Shown piece after piece: positions 42,721 to 50,252 of a DNA stretch of 64,000 nucleotides; positions within the stretch are counted from its first letter, which is position 1; each line of letters starts with the position of its first letter. The stretch covers positions 620,001-684,000 of the forward strand of contig NZ_CP118485.1 in assembly GCF_051124815.1 (NCBI RefSeq), read 5' to 3'. A program made the position numbers and the translations under genes. The notes under the pieces were generated by a model. It made no database searches, was not told where the DNA came from, and saw only the letters and a list, made by a program, of their open reading frames with translations. Source of the stretch: Azospirillum sp051124815. Its GTDB lineage: Bacteria; Pseudomonadota; Alphaproteobacteria; Azospirillales; Azospirillaceae.

Positions 42721-43253
42721 GCGACGAAGCCTTCCTGTCGCGCTGGTCGCGCCTGAAACGCACGGCGGTCAAGCCGGAGCCGGCACCTGTCGATCCGCCG
42801 CCGGTCGAAGAGACGGCGGAGCTTCCCGTCGCCATCGCCGAAGATATCCCGGTCGATCCCGCCCAGCCGGATGCGGACCCCGAAGACCCGTTGAAGGACC
42901 TGCCGCCGATCGAGGATTTGACCGGCGAGTCCGACTTCACCCCCTTCCTGCGCGCAGAGGTGCCTGAGGATCTGCACCGTCAGGCGCTGCGCAAGCTGTG
43001 GGCCTCCGACCCGGTCTACGCCAACGACGACGGGTTGAAGGACTACGCCGACGATTACGCCAGCCTGTTCACCGGCGATGTTTCGGTGAAAACGCTCTAT
43101 CGCGTCGGCAAGGGCTTCCTCGACACGCTGGACGAGGTGGCTGAGAGCGAAGAACTTTCCCCCGCCACGTCCGCCGACGTAGACGTTGTGGCGACTGACG
43201 ACACCCCCTCTCCCCAACCGCCAATTCCCTCTCCCCCCCGGGGAGAGGGTTAG
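42717..43253 (+). CDS. DUF3306-family protein, C-terminus encoded by a repeat
   Basis: 178 aa with GTG start overlapping the DUF3305 stop (GTGA). Core motif: FLSRWSRLKR at the N-terminus, then FTPFLRAEVPEDLHRQALRKLW and VYANDDGLKDYADDYAS, the DUF3306 signature, with an acidic/Pro-rich N-terminal linker. The last 16 or so residues (DTPSPQPPIPSPPRGEG) come from the palindromic repeat at 43204, whose GGTTAGGG supplies the stop codon. The original C-terminus was probably different. Confidence 0.82.
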   Translation: MSDEAFLSRWSRLKRTAVKPEPAPVDPPPVEETAELPVAIAEDIPVDPAQPDADPEDPLKDLPPIEDLTGESDFTPFLRAEVPEDLHRQALRKLWASDPVYANDDGLKDYADDYASLFTGDVSVKTLYRVGKGFLDTLDEVAESEELSPATSADVDVVATDDTPSPQPPIPSPPRGEG

Positions 43254-43369
43254 GGTGAGGGGGATGCACCGCGGGACCCTGTCGATCCGCGCGCAGTCCC
43301 CACCTCCCCATCCATCCACACCATGCCTCCCCCTCACCCCGACCCTCTCCCCGGGGGGGAGAGGGGGGC
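43204..43369. repeat. GC-rich palindromic repeat, copy E (variant pair)
   Basis: Two inverted units: one at 43204-43264 (CCCCCTCTCCCC to GGGGAGAGGGTTAGGGTGAG) and one at 43327-43369 (CCTCCCCCTCACCCCGAC to GGGGGGGAGAGGGG) in opposite orientation, separated by about 60 bases. The arms are CTCTCCCC-CGGGGAGAG, a different subfamily from copies A-D but with the same GGGTTAGGGTGAGGG edge. It begins inside the DUF3306 coding sequence and fills the gap before the fdh promoter. Confidence 0.7.
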
Positions 43370-43703
43370 ACTCAGGCGCACTTCCTCCCTCGCAAAACGA
43401 CTTTCAAAATGCGACGGATTGTCGCGCTGAATTGGCAGCCTTCAAAACAAAGGGGCGCTCTGACAGCGCGAACATAGCGCCAGGAGAAAGTTTCATTTGT
43501 CCTCACTTTCGGGCGCGTCCTTAGTTGACAAAAGGACAGGTTCAGTCCTTCTATTATCCATCTGCCAAACGCTAAGCCACTGTAAGGCAACGGCTTTTCG
43601 CAGGTGCATCAAAAGGGTGCGGGACCATCGGTCCAAAGACGGCGCGCGGTGAAACCGTGAACGCCGATGCCCCCGTCTTGTGTCCGAGAGGAGTTTGCGG
43701 CGC
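43254..43703. other. Intergenic region upstream of the formate dehydrogenase operon
   Basis: 450 bases. The left 120 are repeat E. The right part is less GC-rich and carries TTGACA (43525), TATTAT (43552) and an array of GTCCTT half-sites (43517-43550). From about 43560 to 43685 lies an untranslated leader with a short dyad (GGTCCAAAGACGGCGCGC); no riboswitch class was recognised. A GAGAGGAG site precedes the GTG at 43704. Confidence 0.5.
43517..43557 (+). promoter_or_regulatory. Candidate fdh operon promoter with repeated operator half-sites
   Basis: GTCCTT (43517-43522), AAGGAC (43532-43537) and GTCCTT (43545-43550) alternate in orientation and flank or overlap TTGACA at 43525-43530; a weaker GTCCTC lies near 43498. 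TATTAT at 43552 is 21 bases from TTGACA, longer than usual, so activation by the half-site binder is plausible. No known regulator is assigned; this is not an FNR or ModE consensus. Confidence 0.5.
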
Positions 43704-44330
43704 GTGTCCAAGGCCGTCGATCACACCGTTTCTCCTGCGGTCGCGGAGGAGGAACTGCTTCGCGCGCAGGTCTACGGCCTGCTGGCGCGCCTGCTGGCGC
43801 GCGCGCCCGAGGCGGACTTCTTGACCGCGCTGGGTGAGCTGGCAGGGGAGGGCGGCGACTTCGGCGCGGCTCTCGACCAGCTGGCCGGCGCGGCGCGCGG
43901 CAGCGACCCCGCGGCGGTGGAGGAGGAGTTCACCACCCTGTTCATCGGCGTCGGCGGCAGCGAGCGCACGCCCTACGGGTCCTTCTACCTGACCGGATTC
44001 CTGAACGAGAAGCCGCTGGCGGAGCTGCGCGCCGACATGGCGCGGCTGGGCATCGCCCGTGCCGACGACGTGTCGGAGCCGGAGGATCACATCGCCGCCC
44101 TGTGCGAGATGATGGCCGGCCTGATCACCGGCGCGTTCGCGCCGGAGGATGGCGGGGCCATGGGCCTCGATGCGCAGCGGGCTTTCTTCGACCGCCACAT
44201 CGGCTCCTGGGCCGGGCGGTTCTTCGCGGATTTGGAGACCTCGCCCTCGGCCCGCTTCTATCGGGCGGTCGGTGCGGTCGGACGGAGTTTTCTGGCGGTC
44301 GAGGCGCGCGCCTTCGACCTTGCGGCGTAA
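43704..44330 (+). CDS. TorD/DmsD-family chaperone for the formate dehydrogenase
   Basis: 208 aa; GTG 43704 is preferred over GTG 43680 because GAGAGGAG lies ten bases before it. It has the all-helical redox enzyme maturation protein pattern: AEEELLRAQVYGLLARLLA, VEEEFTTLFIGVGGSERTPYGSFYLTG and EPEDHIAALCEMMAGLI. Such proteins bind the Tat signal of molybdoenzyme subunits and hold them until the cofactor is inserted. Two Tat-signal proteins are encoded immediately downstream. Confidence 0.88.
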   Translation: MSKAVDHTVSPAVAEEELLRAQVYGLLARLLARAPEADFLTALGELAGEGGDFGAALDQLAGAARGSDPAAVEEEFTTLFIGVGGSERTPYGSFYLTGFLNEKPLAELRADMARLGIARADDVSEPEDHIAALCEMMAGLITGAFAPEDGGAMGLDAQRAFFDRHIGSWAGRFFADLETSPSARFYRAVGAVGRSFLAVEARAFDLAA

Positions 44331-44347
44331 AGGTGAGGAGCGAAGCC

Positions 44348-44599
44348 ATGACGCGGAACGCGGTCAAAGCCACTGATGAAGCAGCAAAGCGGAACACGGA
44401 CATCCAGGGCACGGATAAGGGTCTCGCCCGGCGCGACCTGTTCCGCGTCGCCGGTCTCGGCGTCGGCGCGCTGGGCGCCGTCGCGGCCGGCGTGACCGCC
44501 GCGAGCGGAACGGCCGAGGCCGCCCCGGCAGAGACGACCTCCACGGGCTACCGCGAGACCGACCATGTCCGGAAGGTCTACGAAGTCAGCCGCTTCTAA
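44348..44599 (+). CDS. Small Tat-signal protein of the formate dehydrogenase operon
   Basis: 83 aa. Starts MTRNAVKATDE; the twin-arginine motif ARRDLFRVAGLGVGALGA is followed by a hydrophobic run and an AxA site (TAEAAPAET), leaving only about 25 mature residues (STGYRETDHVRKVYEVSRF). This is the 'formate dehydrogenase region TAT target' type of protein, always encoded before fdhA. It may act as a small subunit or chaperone; no function is proven. 17 bases after the chaperone gene and 13 before fdhA. Confidence 0.85.
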   Translation: MTRNAVKATDEAAKRNTDIQGTDKGLARRDLFRVAGLGVGALGAVAAGVTAASGTAEAAPAETTSTGYRETDHVRKVYEVSRF

Positions 44600-44612
44600 G
44601 AGGAACGCCCCG

Positions 44613-47513
44613 ATGCTCATCAAGAAAAGCTCGGCCACCTCCGGCGGCCGCCATCTCGCCCGCACCCTGACCCAGACGCTGGCGACCGCCACCGGCGTTA
44701 CGGTCGACCGCCGTGCCTTCCTGCGCACCTCCGGCATCGCCGCCGGCGGCGCCGCGCTGGCCACGGCCATGCCCTTCGGCATGGTGAAGAAGGCCGACGC
44801 CGCCACGGCCGCCACCGTCGCCGGCGCTCCGGTGAAGCAGATCAAGACGGTCTGCACCCATTGCTCGGTCGGCTGCACCGTGGTGGCCGAAGTGCAGAAC
44901 GGCGTCTGGATCGGGCAGGAGCCCGGCTTCGACAGCCCGATCAACCTCGGCTCCCACTGCGCCAAGGGCGCGTCGGTGCGCGAGCATGCCCATGGCGAGC
45001 GCCGCCTGCGCTATCCGATGAAGATGGTCGACGGCAAGTGGACCCGCATCAGCTGGGATCAGGCCATCGAGGAGGTCGGCTCCAAGCTGCTGTCGATCCG
45101 CGAGCAGTCCGGCCCGGATTCGGTGTTCTGGCTCGGCTCGGCCAAGCACAGCAACGAGCAGGCCTATCTGTTCCGCAAGTTCGCGGCGCTGTGGGGCACC
45201 AACAACGTCGACCATCAGGCGCGCATCTGCCACTCCACCACCGTGGCCGGCGTGGCGAACGTCTGGGGCTACGGCGCCATGACGAACAGCTACAACGACA
45301 TCCAGAAGTCGAAGGCGCTGTTCTTCATCGGCTCCAACGCCGCCGAGGCGCATCCCGTCGCCATGATGCATGTGCTGAAGGCGAAGGAGCAGAACAACGC
45401 GCCGCTGATCGTCGCCGATCCGCGCTTCACCCGCACCGCCGCCCACGCCAACGAATACATCCGCTTCCGTCCTGGCACCGACGTCGCGCTGATCTGGGGC
45501 ATCCTCTGGCATGTTCTGGAGAACGGCTGGGAGGACAAGGACTACATCGCCAAGCGCGTCTACGGCATGGACGACATCCGCGCCGAGGTCGCCAAGTGGA
45601 CGCCGGAAGAGGTGGAGCGCGTCACCGGCGTTCCGGGCTCGCAGCTGAAGCGCGTCGCCCGCACGCTGGCCTCCAACCGTCCGGGCACGCTGGTCTGGTG
45701 CATGGGCGGCACCCAGCACCACATCGGCAACAACAACACCCGCGCCTATTGCGTGCTGCAGCTGGCGCTGGGCAACATCGGCGTGGCCGGCGGCGGCACC
45801 AACATCTTCCGCGGCCACGACAACGTCCAGGGCGCGACCGACTTCGGCGTCACCTCGGACAGCCTGCCCGGCTATTACGGCCTTGCGGAAGGCGCGTGGC
45901 GCCACTGGGCGCGCGTCTGGGATCTTCCCTACGACAGCATCCAGAAGCGCTTCGCCGACAAGAAGCTGATGGAGAGCACCGGCATTCCGGTGTCACGCTG
46001 GTTCGACGGCGTGCTGGAAGCCAAGGAGAACCTGGACCAGCCGAACCCCGTCAAGGGCATGGTCTTCTGGGGTCATGCGCCGAACAGCCAGGTCCGTCTG
46101 CCCGATATGAAGAAGGCGATGGAGAAGCTGGAACTGCTGGTCGTCGTCGATCCGTACCCGACGATGACGGCGGTGCTGCCCGACCGCAAGAACGACTTCT
46201 ACCTGCTGCCGGCCGCGACCCAGTTCGAGACCTACGGCTCGGCCACCGCGTCCAACCGTTCGGTCCAGTGGCGCGACAAGGTCGTCGAGCCGCTGTTCGA
46301 ATCGAAGCCCGACCATGAGATCATGTATCTGTTCGCCAAGAAGTTCGGCTTCGCGGCGGATCTCTGCAAGAACATCAAGGTCAACGGCAACGAACCGCTG
46401 GTCGAGGACATCACCCGTGAGTGGAACCGCGGCATGTGGTCGGTCGGCTACACCGGCCAGTCGCCGGAGCGGCTGAAGCTGCACATGCAGCATCAGGGCA
46501 CCTTCGACAAGACCACCCTGCGCGCCAACGGCGGCCCGTGCGACGGCGACTACTTCGGCCTGCCCTGGCCCTGCTGGGGCACGCCGGAGATGAAGCATCC
46601 GGGGTCCGCCAACCTCTACGACACCTCGCTGCCGGTGGCCGAGGGCGGCGGCGCCTTCCGCGCCCGCTTCGGCCTGGAGCGCAACGGCGTGACGCTGCTG
46701 GCCGAGGGCTCCTATCCGGAAGGGTCGGAGATCAAGGACGGCTATCCGGAAGTCACCATGGCGATGCTCCAGAAGCTGGGCTTCGACAAGGATCTGACGG
46801 CGGAGGAACTGGCGGTCATCCAGAAGATCGGCGGCGAGAAGGTCGCGGCCGTGTCCTGGACCACCGACCTGTCCGGCGGCATCCAGCGCGTGGCGATCAA
46901 GCACGGCCTGAACCCGCCGGGCAACGCCAAGGCGCGCTGCGTCGCCTGGAACTTCCCGGACCCGGTTCCGGTCCATCGCGAGCCGCTCTACACCCCGCGC
47001 CGCGATCTGGTCGCCAGCTACCCGACCTACAAGGACACCAAGTCCTGGCGCGTGCCGACGCTCTACAAGTCCATCCAGGACCGCGACGTGTCGAAGGAAT
47101 ACCCGATCATCCTCACCTCCGGCCGTCTGGTCGAGTATGAGGGCGGCGGTGACGAGACTCGCTCCAACCCCTGGCTGGCCGAGCTGCAGCAGGACATGTT
47201 CGTCGAGATCAACCCGTTCGACGCCAACAACGCCGGCATCAAGGACGGCCAGCTGGTGTGGGTGGAAGGCCCGGAGAAGGGCAAGGTGAAGGTCAAGGCC
47301 ATGGTCACCGACCGTGTCGGCCGCGGCGTCGCCTTCATGCCCTTCCATTTCGGCGGCGTGTATCAGGGGCAGGATCTGCGCTCCAAATACCCGGCCGGGG
47401 CCGACCCGATCGTGCTGGGCGAGGCCGCCAACACGGCGACCACCTACGGCTATGACTCGGTGACCCAGATGCAGGAAACCAAGACCACCCTTTGCCGCAT
47501 CCAGGCGGCCTGA
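44613..47513 (+). CDS. fdhA: Formate dehydrogenase alpha (catalytic) subunit, Cys form
   Basis: 966 aa; ATG 44613 after GAGGAACGCC. Twin-arginine signal VDRRAFLRTSGIAAGG, so it is folded with cofactor and exported by Tat. The N-terminal 4Fe-4S site has Cys81, Cys84, Cys88 and Cys116 (CTHCSVGC, then GSHCAKG). The metal ligand is Cys206 in HQARICHSTTVAGVAN (codon TGC), where FdnG/FdoG have selenocysteine. MGD-binding region features: GSNAAEAHPVAM, ADPRFTRTAAHAN, FMPFHFGG. It oxidises formate to CO2 in the periplasm and passes electrons to FdhB. Ligand metal is Mo or W. Confidence 0.96.
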   Translation: MLIKKSSATSGGRHLARTLTQTLATATGVTVDRRAFLRTSGIAAGGAALATAMPFGMVKKADAATAATVAGAPVKQIKTVCTHCSVGCTVVAEVQNGVWIGQEPGFDSPINLGSHCAKGASVREHAHGERRLRYPMKMVDGKWTRISWDQAIEEVGSKLLSIREQSGPDSVFWLGSAKHSNEQAYLFRKFAALWGTNNVDHQARICHSTTVAGVANVWGYGAMTNSYNDIQKSKALFFIGSNAAEAHPVAMMHVLKAKEQNNAPLIVADPRFTRTAAHANEYIRFRPGTDVALIWGILWHVLENGWEDKDYIAKRVYGMDDIRAEVAKWTPEEVERVTGVPGSQLKRVARTLASNRPGTLVWCMGGTQHHIGNNNTRAYCVLQLALGNIGVAGGGTNIFRGHDNVQGATDFGVTSDSLPGYYGLAEGAWRHWARVWDLPYDSIQKRFADKKLMESTGIPVSRWFDGVLEAKENLDQPNPVKGMVFWGHAPNSQVRLPDMKKAMEKLELLVVVDPYPTMTAVLPDRKNDFYLLPAATQFETYGSATASNRSVQWRDKVVEPLFESKPDHEIMYLFAKKFGFAADLCKNIKVNGNEPLVEDITREWNRGMWSVGYTGQSPERLKLHMQHQGTFDKTTLRANGGPCDGDYFGLPWPCWGTPEMKHPGSANLYDTSLPVAEGGGAFRARFGLERNGVTLLAEGSYPEGSEIKDGYPEVTMAMLQKLGFDKDLTAEELAVIQKIGGEKVAAVSWTTDLSGGIQRVAIKHGLNPPGNAKARCVAWNFPDPVPVHREPLYTPRRDLVASYPTYKDTKSWRVPTLYKSIQDRDVSKEYPIILTSGRLVEYEGGGDETRSNPWLAELQQDMFVEINPFDANNAGIKDGQLVWVEGPEKGKVKVKAMVTDRVGRGVAFMPFHFGGVYQGQDLRSKYPAGADPIVLGEAANTATTYGYDSVTQMQETKTTLCRIQAA

Positions 47514-47531
47514 CGCGCGGGAGTTTGAACC

Positions 47532-48209
47532 ATGGCCCGGATGAAATTCCTGTGCGACGCCGAGCGCTGCATCGAGTGCAACGCCTGCGTCACCGCCTGC
47601 AAGAACGAGAACGAGGTGCCCTGGGGCATCAACCGCCGCCGCGTCGTCACCATCAACGATGGCCGGCCGGGGGAGCGGACGATCTCGGTCGCCTGCATGC
47701 ATTGCTCCGACGCGCCCTGCAAAGCGGTCTGCCCGGTCGACTGCTTCTATCAGACCGCCGAGGGCGTGGTCCTGCACAACAAGGACCTGTGCATCGGCTG
47801 CGGCTATTGCTTCTACGCCTGCCCGTTCGGCGCGCCGCAATACCCGCAGGCCGGCAACTTCGGCACCCGCGGCAAGATGGACAAGTGCACCTTCTGCTCC
47901 GGCGGGCCGGAAGCCGACAATTCGGAGGCGGAGTTCAAGAAGTACGGCCGCAACCGTCTGGCCGAAGGCAAGCTGCCGCTCTGTGCCGAGATGTGCTCGA
48001 CCAAGGCTCTGCTGGCCGGTGACGCCGACAAGGTATCGGACATCTACCGCGAGCGCGTGGCCGCCCGCGGTTTCGGTTCCGGCGCCTGGGGCTGGGGCAC
48101 CGCCTATCAGACCAAGTCGGGTCAGGAGCGTGGCCAGCCCGGCGGATCGCTGTTCCAGGGCACCGGCGGCGCGGCTGGCGGTCAGCCCATGCAGAAGCAG
48201 GGGCTGTGA
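47532..48209 (+). CDS. fdhB: Formate dehydrogenase beta subunit, 4Fe-4S ferredoxin
   Basis: 225 aa. Four ferredoxin-type motifs: CIECNACVTACKNENE, CMHCSDAPCKAVCPVDC, CIGCGYCFYACPFGAPQ, and CTFC...CAEMC, sixteen Cys in all for four 4Fe-4S clusters. It wires FdhA to the membrane cytochrome b subunit. No C-terminal membrane anchor, unlike E. coli FdnH (294 aa); the protein ends in a Gly/Gln-rich tail. Its TGA overlaps the GTG of the next small gene. Confidence 0.96.
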   Translation: MARMKFLCDAERCIECNACVTACKNENEVPWGINRRRVVTINDGRPGERTISVACMHCSDAPCKAVCPVDCFYQTAEGVVLHNKDLCIGCGYCFYACPFGAPQYPQAGNFGTRGKMDKCTFCSGGPEADNSEAEFKKYGRNRLAEGKLPLCAEMCSTKALLAGDADKVSDIYRERVAARGFGSGAWGWGTAYQTKSGQERGQPGGSLFQGTGGAAGGQPMQKQGL

Positions 48210-48394
48210 CGGTGACGCGCCTCGTCCTGCTGGCGTTCGGCGCCGCGGTCCTGCTGGCCGGCTGCCAGGAGGACGGGGCGCCGCGCCCGGTCCATCTCGA
48301 CAAGGGCGTCTACCAGGGGGCGGCCGACACGCCGCTGACCGCCGAGCAGTTGCGGGCGCTGCAACAGCGCACCGCCTATCAGGCCGTGCGATAG
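48206..48394 (+). CDS. 62-aa lipoprotein between fdhB and fdhC
   Basis: GTG start overlapping the fdhB stop (a second GTG at 48212 is possible). Signal RLVLLAFGAAVLLAGC is a clear lipobox with Cys near residue 20; the mature peptide is about 43 residues (QEDGAPRPVHLDKGVYQGAA then DTPLTAEQLRALQQRTAYQA). It would be anchored by lipid in the periplasmic leaflet, close to the membrane FdhC subunit. I do not recognise a family. Tight packing in the operon, with 10 bases to fdhC, suggests a small structural or assembly subunit of the enzyme. Confidence 0.72.
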   Translation: MTVTRLVLLAFGAAVLLAGCQEDGAPRPVHLDKGVYQGAADTPLTAEQLRALQQRTAYQAVR

Positions 48395-48404
48395 GGAGCG
48401 TCCG

Positions 48405-49460
48405 ATGGAAGGTCATCGCATGAAGTCGGCTGTTGCCGCTCTGCTGTTCGGGATCGGTGTCGCCGGCAGCATCGCGCTGCCGGCCGCCGCCCAGTCCAGC
48501 GTCCGCGTCGGCGGGCCGGTGGCGGAGCAGCAGGTCGACCGCGACGGTCCGCTGGTGCCGACCCAGGTCCCGGGCCAGAGCCTGGGCGATACGTGGCACG
48601 GCATCCGGCTGGGGGAACAGGGCACCGTCTCGATCCCCAACAAGCAGGCCGGCGTCCTGATCCAGTCGGAAGGCGAGGCGTGGCGCGCCGTGCGCAACGG
48701 GCCGCTCAGCCGGTATGGCTCCTGGGTGCTGGGCGGCATCCTGGCCCTGCTGGCGCTGTTCTTCCTGGTCCGCGGCCGCATCCGCATCGACGGTGAGAAG
48801 ACCGGCCGCACCATCCAGCGCTTCAACGCTTTCGAGCGCGGCGTGCACTGGATGACCGCCGGCAGCTTCGTCGTGCTCGCCATCTCCGGCCTGAATGTTC
48901 TCTATGGCCGCTACACGCTGCTGCCGCTGATCGGGCCGGAGCCGTTCGCGGCCCTGTCCCACTACGGCAAGTTGGCGCACAACTTCCTCGGCTTCGCCTT
49001 CATCCTGGGTGTGGCGCTGATCTTCGTCATGTGGGTCGGGCACAACATCCCGTCACGCCATGACCTGACCTGGTTCCTGAAGGCCGGCGGCCTGTTCTCG
49101 AAGGGCGTCCACCCGCCTGCGCACAAGTTCAACGGCGGCCAGAAGGTCATCTTCTGGGCCACCGTGGTCGGCGGTGCCGCGCTCGGCTTCACCGGCGTGC
49201 AGCTGGTTTTCCCCTTCAGCTTCGCCTCGCTGGAGGAGTTGCAGCTCTACCAACTGGCCCATGCCGCGATTGCCGTGGTGATGATCGCCATCATCCTGGC
49301 CCACATCTACATCGGCTCCATCGGCATGGAAGGCGCCTTCGCCGCCATGGGCGACGGTCAGGTCGAACTGCAATGGGCGCGCGAGCACCACTCGCTGTGG
49401 GTCGAGGAAGTCACCGGCGAGAAGGTGCGCCACCGCCATCACGGGACACCGGCGGAGTAA
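48405..49460 (+). CDS. fdhC: Formate dehydrogenase gamma subunit, cytochrome b556
   Basis: 351 aa; ATG 48405 with GGGAG upstream. An N-terminal signal-like segment (MKSAVAALLFGIGVAG) and periplasmic stretch precede the membrane part. Four helices with haem His ligands: FERGVHWMTAGSFVVLAISG, HYGKLAHNFLGFAFILGV, and QLYQLAHAAIAVVMIAIIL, HIYIG, as in FdnI-type cytochrome b. It accepts electrons from FdhB and reduces quinone. The periplasmic N-terminal extension of about 90 residues is longer than in E. coli FdnI (217 aa). Confidence 0.94.
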   Translation: MEGHRMKSAVAALLFGIGVAGSIALPAAAQSSVRVGGPVAEQQVDRDGPLVPTQVPGQSLGDTWHGIRLGEQGTVSIPNKQAGVLIQSEGEAWRAVRNGPLSRYGSWVLGGILALLALFFLVRGRIRIDGEKTGRTIQRFNAFERGVHWMTAGSFVVLAISGLNVLYGRYTLLPLIGPEPFAALSHYGKLAHNFLGFAFILGVALIFVMWVGHNIPSRHDLTWFLKAGGLFSKGVHPPAHKFNGGQKVIFWATVVGGAALGFTGVQLVFPFSFASLEELQLYQLAHAAIAVVMIAIILAHIYIGSIGMEGAFAAMGDGQVELQWAREHHSLWVEEVTGEKVRHRHHGTPAE

Positions 49461-49468
49461 GGAGTTTC

Positions 49469-49493
49469 AGGGGGACGCGCTCGCCGTCCCCCT
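49469..49493. terminator. Terminator-like hairpin after fdhC
   Basis: AGGGGGACG, loop CGCTCGC, CGTCCCCCT: a perfect 9-bp stem starting 9 bases after the fdhC stop. Only two T residues follow, so it is a weak intrinsic terminator or a 3' stabilising hairpin for the fdh operon. Confidence 0.5.
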
Positions 49494-49552
49494 TGACCCC
49501 ATCCCCGCTCCATGGCCCCCTTGGCGCTCCCACCATCCCGGATGCGCCCGCC

Positions 49553-50242
49553 ATGACCAGCAACCTCGCCGAACGTCAGGCCGTGATCGACGGCTGCCTC
49601 GCCATGAACCGGCTGGGCGTCAATCAGGGCATGTCGGGGAACCTGTCGCACCGGATCGACGGCGGCTTTCTCGTCACGCCGACCAGCGTGGCCTATGATG
49701 CCATGGCTCCGGCCGACATCGTCGAGATGGGCTTCGACGGCACCTATCTCGGCAACCGGCGCCCTTCGTCGGAATGGCGGATCCACCGCGACATCCTGCG
49801 GGCGCGGCCGGATGTGACGGTTGTGCTTCACGCCCATCCGACCTTCGCCACCGCGCTGGCGGTGCATGGCCGCGGCATCCCGTCCTTCCACTACATGGTG
49901 GCGCTGGCCGGCGGCGATTCGATCCGCTGCGCGCCCTATGCCACCTTCGGCACGCAGGAACTGTCCGACCACGCCCTGGCGGCGTTGGAGGGGCGGCTGT
50001 CCTGCCTGCTGGCCAATCACGGCATGATCGTGCTGGGCGTCACTGTCGCGAGCGCATTGGCGCTGGCGGTGGAGGTCGAGACGCTGGCCCGGCAGTATCT
50101 CCATGCCCAGCAGTTCGGCGAGCCGGTGATCCTGCCGCCCGATGAGATCGCGCGAGTGGCGGAGAAGATGCGGCGGATGAAGTACGGCCAGCCGATCGAC
50201 GACGGCGACGCGCCGGAAGACACCGCGCGCCCGCGCTATTGA
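49553..50242 (+). CDS. Class II aldolase/adducin family protein
   Basis: 229 aa. Contains the zinc-binding HAHPTFATALAVHG and a later His in ANHGMIVLGVTV, plus NLSHRIDGGFLVTPTSVAYD and SSEWRIHRDIL with the catalytic-loop residues; the pattern is that of L-fuculose-phosphate aldolase (FucA)-type enzymes. Reaction: aldol cleavage of a sugar phosphate to DHAP plus an aldehyde; actual substrate unknown. Convergent with the HBM-type kinase, 10 bases between stops. Not obviously part of the fdh operon. Confidence 0.88.
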   Translation: MTSNLAERQAVIDGCLAMNRLGVNQGMSGNLSHRIDGGFLVTPTSVAYDAMAPADIVEMGFDGTYLGNRRPSSEWRIHRDILRARPDVTVVLHAHPTFATALAVHGRGIPSFHYMVALAGGDSIRCAPYATFGTQELSDHALAALEGRLSCLLANHGMIVLGVTVASALALAVEVETLARQYLHAQQFGEPVILPPDEIARVAEKMRRMKYGQPIDDGDAPEDTARPRY

Positions 50243-50252
50243 CCGGCAGGCG

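Noticed and set aside
45228..45230. Possible selenocysteine in formate dehydrogenase
   Set aside because: The codon at the metal-ligand position is TGC (Cys206), not TGA, so no recoding is needed.
45993..49043. A frame of over 1000 codons on the minus strand opposite fdhA, fdhB and fdhC
   Set aside because: It covers three unambiguous genes on the other strand and has no domain; it is a GC-content artefact.
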